A model generated the notes under the pieces. It saw only the letters and a list, made by a program, of their open reading frames with translations, did not search any database and had not been told where the DNA came from. Of a stretch of DNA of 64,000 bases, positions 1 to 7,749 are shown piece by piece (position 1 is the first letter of the stretch; the number at the start of each line of letters is the position of its first letter). The stretch is from Trichococcus sp. K1Tr (GTDB lineage Bacteria; Bacillota; Bacilli; Lactobacillales; Aerococcaceae), in contig NZ_JAQMHR010000007.1 in the NCBI RefSeq assembly GCF_028309625.1, positions 86,241 to 150,240 of the forward strand. The letters run 5' to 3'. The position numbers and the translations under genes are program-made.

Positions 1-514
1 GCAGTTTGCCGCGCTCGATCTTTGAGATGATGAAGGCGGTGATCAGCGACATGAAGATGAAGAAAGCCATTTGGTTAGGGTCATTGAAAGTGCCCATATA
101 ACGGGTCTCTGCATAATACCTGCCGATATTCAGTCCATAGATGCCCAGCTGAATCACGATATTCAGTTTGCAGACTTTCCCTACGTTCACCAGAAAGCGT
201 TCGTCCTCAGAATATATCCGGAAAAACAGCACGGTCAGAAAATTATAGATGTAGTACAGGGATGCTTTCAAAAATTCGAATCTTCCGTACAACAGAAAAT
301 AGACTAAATTGATGCCAAAAACCAAGATGACGAAATACAACAGCCACTTGTCGGTCTTATGGATAGTGATTTTAGCCTTCTTACCCGCGAGAACGACATA
401 CAGAACGAAAGACAGGATAAAAAACAGATCCGCTATCTGCAAACCGCCAGAGCTGAAGATATAGAACGGCTTCAACAACAAAGAAAATAGAAATAGATAG
501 TGATAGAGTTGCAA
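1..514 (-). CDS. O-antigen polymerase/ligase-like membrane protein (Wzy-like), partial
   Basis: The reading frame starts at a TTG at 514, eight bases after a strong AGGAGG (523-528), and runs off the left edge, giving about 171 residues. The product is very hydrophobic, with repeated membrane segments, and contains the loop GTFNDPNQMAFF, which resembles the conserved region of the Wzy/O-antigen ligase superfamily. Such proteins polymerise lipid-linked repeat units on the outer face of the membrane. It follows the initiating sugar transferase by under 30 bases and is probably in the same operon. The C-terminal half is outside the window, so polymerase versus ligase cannot be decided. Family assignment is inferred from topology and this one motif. 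Confidence 0.7.
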   Translation of the reverse strand, partial: MQLYHYLFLFSLLLKPFYIFSSGGLQIADLFFILSFVLYVVLAGKKAKITIHKTDKWLLYFVILVFGINLVYFLLYGRFEFLKASLYYIYNFLTVLFFRIYSEDERFLVNVGKVCKLNIVIQLGIYGLNIGRYYAETRYMGTFNDPNQMAFFIFMSLITAFIISKIERGKL

Positions 515-542
515 AAAAACCACCTCCTGCCGTTGCCTTTTT

Positions 543-1193
543 TCATTCCCTTGATTCCGCATATGCGAACGGCTTTTCCCCGTCGCTTTCGTTCCCCTTA
601 AAGTCTTCCATTGTCGCAGATTCTGCGGAATTGATGCCCTCCCGCGACAAAACCTTCTGGATAGTTTGAAAGATGATTTTACAATCCCCAAAAAAAGTAA
701 CCTCATCGACATACTGAACATCCAAAGCAAATTTTTCTTTCCAACTGATGGCATTTCTGCCGTTCACTTGCGCCAGCCCGGATAATCCCGGTCTGACAGC
801 ATGGCGCCTTTTTTGATGCTCGTCATAGAGTGGGAGGTACTTCACCAACAGCGGCCTCGGCCCGACAATGGACATGTCCCCGAATAGGATGTTGAACAAT
901 TCCGGCAATTCATCCAATGAAGTCGACCGCAACAGCTCGCCGAACCTCGTCAGACGAGCCTCATCGGGCAGCAATTCCCCGCTCTCCCCTTTCGCATCCG
1001 TCATAGTCCGGAATTTATACAAGGAAAAAATTTTTTCGTTAAGACCAGGGCGCTCTTGTTTGAAAAGTACCGGACTGCCGATTTTGACCCTGACCAACCA
1101 TGCGATGACAATAAGGACAGGGCTTAAGCCTACAATGGCCATTGATGACAACAGAAAATCCAAGGGCCTTTTGAAATATCTCTGATAGTACAT
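543..1193 (-). CDS. Initiating sugar-phosphate transferase (undecaprenyl-phosphate phosphosugar transferase family)
   Basis: A 216-residue protein of the bacterial sugar transferase family (PglC/WcaJ catalytic domain). It transfers a phosphosugar from a nucleotide sugar to undecaprenyl phosphate, the first membrane step of glycan assembly. Visible motifs are one N-terminal membrane helix (about residues 10-33), FKQERPG, KFRTM, SLDELPELFNIL with the Asp-Glu catalytic pair, and GPRPLL. The length matches the short monotopic type without the large N-terminal membrane domain. I chose ATG 1193 because AAGGAG (1205-1210) lies 11 bases upstream; a GTG at 1205 overlaps that site. The sugar cannot be read from the sequence. 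Confidence 0.9.
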   Translation of the reverse strand: MYYQRYFKRPLDFLLSSMAIVGLSPVLIVIAWLVRVKIGSPVLFKQERPGLNEKIFSLYKFRTMTDAKGESGELLPDEARLTRFGELLRSTSLDELPELFNILFGDMSIVGPRPLLVKYLPLYDEHQKRRHAVRPGLSGLAQVNGRNAISWKEKFALDVQYVDEVTFFGDCKIIFQTIQKVLSREGINSAESATMEDFKGNESDGEKPFAYAESRE

Positions 1194-1247
1194 ACCACTG
1201 CACACTCCTTATTATCATTTTCATTCGCCACCTAATGACCAGCCTGT

Positions 1248-2201
1248 TCAATCCACAACCGCTTGATCAGAATGCTCTTTTAGGGCATGTGTTCGGTTGT
1301 CGTTTGCTTCGTTTATTTGTTTTTCGTTGACATAATGGAACATCTTATGGACGATTTCCGAATCAATGTTCTCATCGAATTTCCGGGCAAACAGGATGCC
1401 TTCGTCGACGCCCACCAAGCTGTCGTAATCGCTGATTCTGAACGTGTGCGGGGAATTGTTCCTGTTTTCGGACCTGTCCCAATCCACCAACATCGCATTA
1501 CCGTAATACTTCTCTTCAAACCGGTACAGTTTGTCCTTAAAAGGGGAGCTCATGATGATCGTCTGCAAATACGCCTCATCCGCGCCGACTGTGTACCGAT
1601 AATTTTTCCTTATTTCATCCTTTTTTGAAATGACATACTTGGCGCAATCTTCACTGATCGAAAAGTAGGCCGATCCCTGATAAAACTTGGTATCACTTCT
1701 CTTCAGTCCCAGTGTTTTTTGAAGCATGGCTACCGCATGATCCGCAAGACGGACAAACTTGTACTTCCGATTGTATTTCGTTTCCACGAAAGGATGATAA
1801 TACGCACATTTGTACTCTGCATAGTCATAGCGCTCTGGCCTGAAGTTGATGAATTCATATCCTGCATGTTCGGTAAAAAAACGATCTATCTCCGATTGAG
1901 TCTTCAGCGGGAGATCCACACCAGTGATGCTGTGGCAATAATCGAAACCGTCCTTCAAGGCGTATTCGACCAGGTTCAGGGTTGCTTCAATCTGACTGTA
2001 CCCACCCCAATAAACGACTTGCCTAGGCAGCATAGTCAACTTCGAAAACTTTAAAACGCTCCGCAAATCTTCTTCATTAAAATCCTTCGCTTTCGCATCG
2101 ACGTGTAAATAAAGGTTGTTGTTGGGCGCATCGAGTAGCCGAAACAACATGGCTAAAGTATCAAAATTATGATGTGCCAGTATCAGATAAGCATGTTCCA
2201 T
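1248..2201 (-). CDS. Core-2/I-branching (GT14-like) glycosyltransferase
   Basis: A 317-residue soluble protein with the features of the core-2/I-branching beta-1,6-N-acetylglucosaminyltransferase family (PF02485-like): AYLILAHHN near the start, LYLHVDAKA, GGYSQIEATL and SGVDLPLKT. Bacterial members act in capsule or exopolysaccharide clusters and transfer GlcNAc or xylose-type sugars. ATG 2201 is preferred because GAAGGG lies just upstream; an upstream in-frame extension overlaps the preceding gene. It overlaps the 3' end of the BKACE gene, so the two are probably translated from one message. Donor and acceptor are unknown. Confidence 0.8.
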   Translation of the reverse strand: MEHAYLILAHHNFDTLAMLFRLLDAPNNNLYLHVDAKAKDFNEEDLRSVLKFSKLTMLPRQVVYWGGYSQIEATLNLVEYALKDGFDYCHSITGVDLPLKTQSEIDRFFTEHAGYEFINFRPERYDYAEYKCAYYHPFVETKYNRKYKFVRLADHAVAMLQKTLGLKRSDTKFYQGSAYFSISEDCAKYVISKKDEIRKNYRYTVGADEAYLQTIIMSSPFKDKLYRFEEKYYGNAMLVDWDRSENRNNSPHTFRISDYDSLVGVDEGILFARKFDENIDSEIVHKMFHYVNEKQINEANDNRTHALKEHSDQAVVD

Positions 2202-2223
2202 AATATCCCTTCTCTCTGATTCC

Positions 2224-3096
2224 TTAAGCGTTGGAGCCGGCAACGCCATATTTGCCGAATCCCGGGTCTAAATTGAGTTTTTTCCGTAGTTCCTTGGATG
2301 TCATGACCTCTTTCTCGTTCGCTGAAATCAGCTTATGGATTCTGTTCAGAAGGTCCATGTTCGTTGCTAGCCTCGTCCGATTTTCATCATACCAAAAGTT
2401 GTCTTCAAGTCCGACGCGTACGCCCCAGCCCATGGTGATGCCCAGAGAATTCATCTTCAATTGATCGCTTCCGACAGCACCCAGCGAAAAAACACTGTCT
2501 TCAGGGATGTCTTTGAGCATACACCCAATATGCAGCAGATCTCCTTGGGCGCAGGCGATGTTGCCTAATATCAAGTTAACGTAGTAAGGCGCAGTCACCG
2601 CCCCCTTTTTGATCAGGTAGTTGCAATAATTGACCATTCCCAAATCAAAGGCTTCCAATTCAGGCCGAATGCCGTTATCTCTCATCCGTTCCGCCAAGGC
2701 GACAATCATGGAAGGCTCATTCACGCTGGTGGTCCTGTTGAAATTAAGAGAACTTAGTGTCAGGCTGCCCATGTCCGGTTTTAAATTCCCTTCAAGCGAT
2801 AAAACGTCCGTTCTGGCTTCCACCGTATTGAAATTCCTTCCGGATGTCGAAGCGCAGATGACGAGTTCCGGTGCGAATTGTCGTATGCCGGAGATGATTT
2901 CAGCATAAACTTCCTTTCGATACGTTGGTTTTTCATCGTCGCTGTTTCTGGCATGTACATGCACCATCGAAATTCCCAATTCCCAAGCATCCTTAACCTC
3001 ACGGATGATTTCTTCGGGCGAAATGGGTACATAAGGAGTATCTTTTTTGGTCGGTATCATGCCAGTCGGGGTGAAATTCACAATTATTTTATCCAT
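2224..3096 (-). CDS. BKACE-family beta-keto acid cleavage enzyme (DUF849)
   Basis: A 290-residue TIM-barrel protein of the BKACE family (PF05853), whose founding member is 3-keto-5-aminohexanoate cleavage enzyme Kce. Family members use a Zn ion to convert a beta-keto acid plus acetyl-CoA into acetoacetate plus a new acyl-CoA. Seen here: the N-terminal VNFTPTG, MVHVHARN with the metal-binding His pair, CASTSGR, and the C-terminal GMGWGVRVGLEDN-type segment (TMGWGVRVGLEDN in this protein). RBS AAAGGTGA. The usual context is lysine fermentation or carnitine breakdown. Here it sits inside a glycan locus beside carrier proteins and acyltransferases, so I infer it supplies or trims an acyl donor for sugar decoration. 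Confidence 0.88.
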   Translation of the reverse strand: MDKIIVNFTPTGMIPTKKDTPYVPISPEEIIREVKDAWELGISMVHVHARNSDDEKPTYRKEVYAEIISGIRQFAPELVICASTSGRNFNTVEARTDVLSLEGNLKPDMGSLTLSSLNFNRTTSVNEPSMIVALAERMRDNGIRPELEAFDLGMVNYCNYLIKKGAVTAPYYVNLILGNIACAQGDLLHIGCMLKDIPEDSVFSLGAVGSDQLKMNSLGITMGWGVRVGLEDNFWYDENRTRLATNMDLLNRIHKLISANEKEVMTSKELRKKLNLDPGFGKYGVAGSNA

Positions 3097-3097
3097 G

Positions 3098-3769
3098 TCA
3101 AAGATTCACCTTTAATCCTTCCTTGTGGTAACTCAAGACCCGGCTTGGATTTCCTACATTCTTTGAAAAAGGATCCGTATTTCGTATCACGACGCTTCCT
3201 GCTCCAACCAAGCTCTCTTCAGAAATCGTAATCTTATGCAGAATCGTGGCGTTGAGACCGATGTAGCAATTATTCTCGATATGGCATTCGCCGCCGATCG
3301 TGCACCCTGATGTGATGACATTGTTATTCCCCAACGTAAATTCGTGGCCCACATAAACTTGTTGGCGGATGATATTGCTGGATCCCATCCGACCTCTATG
3401 ACCCATGAATACTTGCTCAAAAATGAGATTGTTGTCCCCCATTTCAACGCCTGGCGAAACAATGCTGGACGGACTGATATAATTCCGCAACGTGTACCCT
3501 AAAGCTTTCCCTTTCGCGTACATGCCTTCCCGATTGCGCATATCATGAAAAGATGATGTCAGAACGATCATATCGTATGCAGATGGCGGATATTTTTCCG
3601 TAAGCGTTTCGATTTCCACCATCGGCAAACCTAAGTAAAAGCCTGCCTTATCCACATGCGATTCATCTGCTGCAAAAGCCGCAACTTTGAAATCTGGATG
3701 TTTTAAGGAATCATAAAAAAGCATTTCAGCTAAAAATTTACTTCCATAGACGATTACTGGATTACTCAT
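3098..3769 (-). CDS. Left-handed beta-helix sugar O/N-acyltransferase (NeuD/PglD-like) 1
   Basis: A 223-residue protein. The N-terminal half (1-90) has a small nucleotide-fold domain beginning with VIVYGSKFLAEM. The C-terminal half (95-215) has hexapeptide repeats of the left-handed beta-helix type (for example MGDNNLIFEQV, IENNCYIGLNATI, GAGSVV) and ends with the NPSRV loop usual in NeuD/PglD-type acyltransferases. These enzymes move an acyl group from CoA or a carrier protein to an amino sugar. ATG 3769 was chosen because AAGGGGG precedes it. It stops two bases before the BKACE start. The catalytic His is not securely placed in this copy, and its acyl donor is unknown. Confidence 0.82.
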   Translation of the reverse strand: MSNPVIVYGSKFLAEMLFYDSLKHPDFKVAAFAADESHVDKAGFYLGLPMVEIETLTEKYPPSAYDMIVLTSSFHDMRNREGMYAKGKALGYTLRNYISPSSIVSPGVEMGDNNLIFEQVFMGHRGRMGSSNIIRQQVYVGHEFTLGNNNVITSGCTIGGECHIENNCYIGLNATILHKITISEESLVGAGSVVIRNTDPFSKNVGNPSRVLSYHKEGLKVNL

Positions 3770-3817
3770 TTTTTCAGTTCGCCCCCTTGTCACCGCAGAA
3801 ATTAGCGCCCTCTTCGT

Positions 3818-4456
3818 TCAGGGAGTGGAAATGATTTTGGCCGGATTGCCGAAAACCGTTGTATTCGCTTTAACATTTTTGAGGACGATGCTCCCCGCAC
3901 CGACTCTGGCGTTCTCTGCGACCCGCACACTCGGCAGCAGTCGAGCGCCGCTCCCCAAAAATACGCCCTCTTCCAAAGCAGAAAAACCCATCAGATCGCT
4001 GAAACCACTGATGACGCAGCCCTTCCCCACGGAAACATCGTGGCCGACGCTGACATAGGAATTCACAACCGAAAAATCGGCAATTTTTGCATCCGTCGAA
4101 ATGATGGCATAAGGCCCTACAATGACGCCCTTTCCGATCTCACAAGTGTCCGCCAACAAGGCTGTCGGATGGATCACCGTCGCGAAAACCGCTCCCTTAT
4201 CCAAAAGGACCGGGCAGATGTCAGCGATGATCTCCGCATCGCCGATGGCACAGATGACCTCTTCGCCGGCTTTGGGTTCATAATCTTTTACGGTTCCGAC
4301 GATCTTAGCGGAAAGTTTGTAGTTATCCAACGCATGGAGGTCATCATCCAAAAAGCCGATGTCCTCCCACCGCTTCTCTGCCTTTTCCTGATCCAAAACC
4401 CACTGGTACGTTTCGCGGCCAAGACCGCCTGCTCCGACTATCAACAATGTTTTCAA
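3818..4456 (-). CDS. Left-handed beta-helix sugar acyltransferase (NeuD/PglD-like) 2
   Basis: A 212-residue protein with the clear NeuD/PglD layout: N-terminal dinucleotide-like domain starting LIVGAGGLGRE, then hexapeptide repeats (GKGVIVGPYAII, VVNSYVSVGHDVSVGKGCVIS) and a C-terminal FGNPAKII. The VGHDV His is at the position of the catalytic base in PglD-type enzymes. The start is TTG at 4456, behind AAGGGAGG with an 8-base spacer. It follows the small carrier-protein gene by 15 bases, which suggests it accepts an acyl chain from that carrier. It is diverged from the neighbouring acyltransferase, so the two probably differ in acyl group or sugar position. Confidence 0.88.
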   Translation of the reverse strand: MKTLLIVGAGGLGRETYQWVLDQEKAEKRWEDIGFLDDDLHALDNYKLSAKIVGTVKDYEPKAGEEVICAIGDAEIIADICPVLLDKGAVFATVIHPTALLADTCEIGKGVIVGPYAIISTDAKIADFSVVNSYVSVGHDVSVGKGCVISGFSDLMGFSALEEGVFLGSGARLLPSVRVAENARVGAGSIVLKNVKANTTVFGNPAKIISTP

Positions 4457-4470
4457 TTAGTCGTCCTCCC

Positions 4471-4695
4471 TTATTCGGCTTTTCTTCTTGATTGAATCAA
4501 ATCCGCGATATCCCCGACAGTCGTCAGGCCTTTCAGGTCATCGTTGCCGATCTTCACGCCGTAGCTTTCCTCTGCCATGATTTGGGTGGACAACAGCCCG
4601 AGGGAATCCCAGCCTTCGTAATCATCCAACGAATCTTCCCTGTTCACTTCAGGCACTTCCAAAATTTCCGCAAACTCCTCATAGAAGTTTTCCAT
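4471..4695 (-). CDS. Acyl/peptidyl carrier protein A
   Basis: A 74-residue acidic four-helix carrier protein. The phosphopantetheine site is GWDSLGLL (Ser at about residue 31). It lies between the KAS III-like synthase and the second acyltransferase, with RBS AGGAGAGG four bases from the ATG. The sequence differs from standard fatty-acid AcpP (typically DSLD) and from the second carrier in this cluster, so it looks dedicated to the glycan pathway. It needs a holo-ACP synthase, which is not in the window. Role as donor for acyltransfer is inferred from position. Confidence 0.88.
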   Translation of the reverse strand: MENFYEEFAEILEVPEVNREDSLDDYEGWDSLGLLSTQIMAEESYGVKIGNDDLKGLTTVGDIADLIQSRRKAE

Positions 4696-4715
4696 GATGC
4701 CTCTCCTCCTAAATC

Positions 4716-5780
4716 CTAATATTCAATCATCCGGCAAAAATCCAATTTCCCGATGTCCATCAGCATGGCGCTGCTGGAAAGCCCTACTCCAAAACCGGAC
4801 AGGCATACTTTATAGGAATCCGTCAGGAGTTTTTCGCCCAGATTGAAGGCCAAGTTTATTGGAATGGTCACACTGCTCGAGTTCCCGAAATTTTCGACCA
4901 CATTGTTCGGAAGCTTTTCGCGCGCCACTCCCATCCTGTCAGCCAACTTTTCCAGCATAAACCGGTTCGGTTGGTGGAACATGAAATAATCAATGTCCTC
5001 TTTCGACGTTTCCGCAACCGCAAGCAAGTCCTCAACCAACGGCGGGACTTCTGTCTGCACAAAGTTGAATACCGCTTCCCCGTTCATTTTGAGATGGTCC
5101 AGGCTTCGGTAATTCCCGGCCTCATCCACTTCCATCACACCGGTTTCGCTTGTGGCAGGCAACCGCATGCCGCCTGCAGGGATGATCAGTTCCTTGTAGC
5201 CTGACCCGTCCATCTTGAGGTTCGCATGGATCCGATTATTGTCGTCGGTTCTTTCCAGGATCGTCACGGATGCCGCATCGCCGATCAGCGGATAGCTGCC
5301 CCGATCACGTTTGGATGTCCTGCGGCTGAGTACATCGGCATTCAAAAGGGCCACTTTTTTTATCGAATCCTGTTCCAATAGGTTGAAAGCCTGGATCAAT
5401 CCCACCAAATAACCGGCGCAGCCTTGGTTGATGTCCAAGCAGAGCATATCCTGCTTCAGCCCCAACTCCCCTTGGATGACGTTGCTCGTCGGAGGCAGAT
5501 AATAATCCGGTGTCTGGGTGACGAGTATCAGGGCATCGATGTCATCACCGCTGATCAAGCCTTCGTCCAGAAGCTGCCTCATCCCGAAGATGCAGAGGTC
5601 CGACACGCTCGTATCGCCTTCGACAATCCGATGCTTCTCATAGCCCATTATTTTCTTCAGCTTCATGGACTGCTTGACGGAGAAATTATAATTTTCCGCT
5701 TCATCCTCGAATGCGACTTCGTTTTTCGGCAGCACAGTCAGAATGCCGCTGATCCGTTTGTTTTCATAGTTGAAGTTCAT
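4716..5780 (-). CDS. 3-oxoacyl-ACP synthase III-like (KAS III/FabH superfamily) enzyme
   Basis: A 354-residue thiolase-fold protein. The FabH-type catalytic triad is visible: Cys121 in DINQGCAGYL, His269 in FMFHQPN and Asn300 in NFGNSSSV. This family condenses an acyl-CoA with malonyl-ACP. It is longer than housekeeping FabH (about 320) and lies between two carrier protein genes, overlapping one by four bases, so it is likely a specialised paralog. Comparable FabH-ACP pairs occur in glycan islands, such as the vioR/S/T genes for acylated viosamine in Pseudomonas syringae. Here it could extend an activated amino or hydroxy acid by two carbons using malonyl-CoA from AccDA; that is inference. 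Confidence 0.9.
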   Translation of the reverse strand: MNFNYENKRISGILTVLPKNEVAFEDEAENYNFSVKQSMKLKKIMGYEKHRIVEGDTSVSDLCIFGMRQLLDEGLISGDDIDALILVTQTPDYYLPPTSNVIQGELGLKQDMLCLDINQGCAGYLVGLIQAFNLLEQDSIKKVALLNADVLSRRTSKRDRGSYPLIGDAASVTILERTDDNNRIHANLKMDGSGYKELIIPAGGMRLPATSETGVMEVDEAGNYRSLDHLKMNGEAVFNFVQTEVPPLVEDLLAVAETSKEDIDYFMFHQPNRFMLEKLADRMGVAREKLPNNVVENFGNSSSVTIPINLAFNLGEKLLTDSYKVCLSGFGVGLSSSAMLMDIGKLDFCRMIEY

Positions 5781-6007
5781 ACAATCCCTCCACTCTTTCT
5801 CACAAGATCCGCAATCGATTCCAGACTGCTGAAGTTCTCCGCCAAGATGTCGCTCCCATCGATAGAAATCGGATAAGCGCTTTCAAGTTCCGTCACCAAA
5901 ACGATGATGTCGAAGGAATCGAGCATCCCGTTTGCAATGAAATCATCGGTATTTTCCCAATCGCATTCCGGTCGTATTTCCTTCAGTATCTCCACAATTT
6001 TTTCCAT
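5777..6007 (-). CDS. Carrier protein B (DltC-like)
   Basis: A 76-residue carrier protein with the phosphopantetheine site GMLDSFDII (Ser at about residue 31). The pattern LDSF followed by a Val-rich helix is closer to DltC or peptidyl carrier proteins than to AcpP. It follows the adenylation gene by about 30 bases and overlaps the KAS III-like start. The most direct reading is that the adenylation enzyme loads an amino acid on this carrier, as DltA does on DltC. RBS GGAGGAGC. Its partner assignments are inferred from order only. Confidence 0.87.
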   Translation of the reverse strand: MEKIVEILKEIRPECDWENTDDFIANGMLDSFDIIVLVTELESAYPISIDGSDILAENFSSLESIADLVRKSGGIV

Positions 6008-6038
6008 ATCCCCTGCTCCTCCCTATGCGGTTGTCCCG

Positions 6039-7571
6039 TCAATTACTGTGCAACCACTCCGCAGCCAATGTCTTTCTGTCGATTTTCCCGTTCTTATTCA
6101 ACGGCAACTGTTCCAGCATAATGATTTTGGTCGGGATCATGTATTTCGGCAGCAGCGGGGTCAGTTCCTTTCTGATCGTCGCCTTGCCGAGATCGGTCGG
6201 CCCTTCATAAAACATCGTGATTTCCTTTCGGTCCGAGTTGTAAATGACACAGGAATTATGGATGCCACTCAGACTCAGCAAAGCCGTTTCGATCTCGCCC
6301 AGTTCGATCCGGTATCCCATGTACTTGATCTGGGTGTCTTTCCTGCCCACATAGATGATTTCGTTATACTCGTTAATATAGACCAGATCACCGGTGCGAT
6401 AGATGCGGTCGAAATAATGGTTGTTGAGCGGGTTTTGGGTAAAGACCTGATCGCTTTTGGCCGCGTCATTCCAATAGCCCAAAGCGATGGAGCTGCCCCG
6501 CACACACAGTTCGCCCATTTCGCTTCCTGTCACCGCTTGGTTCTCCTCATTCAGGATGATGACATCAGCGTTCCGGCACGGAAACCCGATCGGCAGCCGT
6601 TCACTGTCCTCGAAAGCCCGCTCAACTTTGTAATAAGTGCAATCAACGGTGATTTCAGTAGGCCCGTAGAGGTTGGCGAACAGAGAGTCCGGCAGCTTGC
6701 TGCGCCAATAGTTGAGGTGTTTGTTCGGCATCGCTTCTCCGGCGAACAGAACCTTTTCCAGGCCACCGACATAGACATGGTCCAACGCCTTCGTATTGGC
6801 CACGTTGATCAGCACCGACGGCACCCAGAAGACGAAGTTGATGTTCTTTGAGGCTACGTATTCCATCAGTTTGACCGGAAAGGCAAAATGGTGTTCCGGA
6901 ATGATGACAAGCGTTGCTGCGGTGGCTAAACAGAGATAGATGTCCAGGGTTGAATTATCGAAGTAAAAAGGTGATTGGCTGCCGATGATTTCCTTTGGGC
7001 TGATGTCAAAGCATGCCACAGCCCAATCGATGTAGTTGATGACGCCTTTGTGGGAGATGACGACGCCCTTTGGGGTGCCCGTCGAGCCCGAGGTATGGAT
7101 GATATAGATGGGATCTGTATCGATGAGTCCATCCAGTCGTCCGAGCACCTCATCATTGTCAAAGAATACGGAGGTATCGTACGCCTCCTCGATGCCGATC
7201 AGGTTTTCGGCGGCTACGCCCATCGCAAGCAAAGACTCCAAATATTCTTGCGAAGTTATAACAAGAGGATCTTCCAAGTGTTCCAGGATATTGTGGATTC
7301 TTGCGGCAGGCGAATGGACATCAAGGGGAGCATAGATGTTCCCGCTATAAAGGATACCCATAAAAGCGACGAGGCTGTCAGCGCTTTTCGGCAAAAATAC
7401 AGCGATAGGCTTTTTCATATCCTGCGATCTGCGGCGGATGGAAAGACTCAGCCTTTTGGAGCTTTGCTCCCAGGCGCCGAAAGTCAGTTCTCTGTGCTCA
7501 TCCTTGATGGCCGTTTTGTACCTGTACTTCAGAAGTGTGTGTTCAAAATATTCCAATACATTTTTTTTCAT
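6039..7571 (-). CDS. Amino-acid adenylation enzyme (DltA/NRPS A-domain-like)
   Basis: A 510-residue stand-alone adenylation enzyme that activates a carboxylate with ATP and loads it on a carrier. Core motifs are all present in order: A3 HTSGSTGTPKG, A4 FYFDNSTLDIY, A5 NLYGPTEIT, A7 YRTGD, A8 GRKDTQIKYMGYRIELGEIE and A10 LPLNKNGKIDRK with the catalytic Lys. The Asp in A4 is the residue that binds the alpha-amino group in amino-acid-activating members, so an amino acid is more likely than a fatty acid. No DltB or DltD is nearby, so this is probably not D-alanylation of teichoic acid. ATG 7571 lies nine bases after GGGAGG. It is the first gene after a 178-base gap with a possible promoter. Confidence 0.9.
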   Translation of the reverse strand: MKKNVLEYFEHTLLKYRYKTAIKDEHRELTFGAWEQSSKRLSLSIRRRSQDMKKPIAVFLPKSADSLVAFMGILYSGNIYAPLDVHSPAARIHNILEHLEDPLVITSQEYLESLLAMGVAAENLIGIEEAYDTSVFFDNDEVLGRLDGLIDTDPIYIIHTSGSTGTPKGVVISHKGVINYIDWAVACFDISPKEIIGSQSPFYFDNSTLDIYLCLATAATLVIIPEHHFAFPVKLMEYVASKNINFVFWVPSVLINVANTKALDHVYVGGLEKVLFAGEAMPNKHLNYWRSKLPDSLFANLYGPTEITVDCTYYKVERAFEDSERLPIGFPCRNADVIILNEENQAVTGSEMGELCVRGSSIALGYWNDAAKSDQVFTQNPLNNHYFDRIYRTGDLVYINEYNEIIYVGRKDTQIKYMGYRIELGEIETALLSLSGIHNSCVIYNSDRKEITMFYEGPTDLGKATIRKELTPLLPKYMIPTKIIMLEQLPLNKNGKIDRKTLAAEWLHSN

Positions 7572-7660
7572 GCATACCAACCTCCCTTTTCAGTATGGCG
7601 ATAGAACGATTTACCTTGGATAATTAAACGCTTCCCCTACGGAATTGTTTATTTAGTATT

Positions 7661-7690
7661 ATTATATCTTGAAGGAAGGGAAGATAGAAA
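7661..7690 (-). promoter_or_regulatory. Possible promoter for the adenylation/carrier-protein gene block
   Basis: On the minus strand a perfect TATAAT (complement of 7661-7666) has a weak -35-like TTCTAT 17 bases upstream. It sits 90 bases before the adenylation gene start in the only sizeable gap between it and the beta-helix gene. The weak -35 makes this a tentative call; read-through from the upstream genes is equally possible. Confidence 0.35.
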
Positions 7691-7749
7691 TGATACCCTC
7701 CGTTTTCTCTGTTAAAGACAATCGGCGTGACCTTGTCCTTTGAGGGATG

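Noticed and set aside
5904..6851. A 315-codon plus-strand frame
   Set aside because: Lies opposite the adenylation gene, whose core motifs are complete on the minus strand; the antisense product has no recognisable features and no ribosome site.
6039..7571. dltA of the teichoic acid D-alanylation operon
   Set aside because: Sequence is DltA-like but dltB and dltD are absent and the neighbours are KAS III, acyltransferases and glycan genes.
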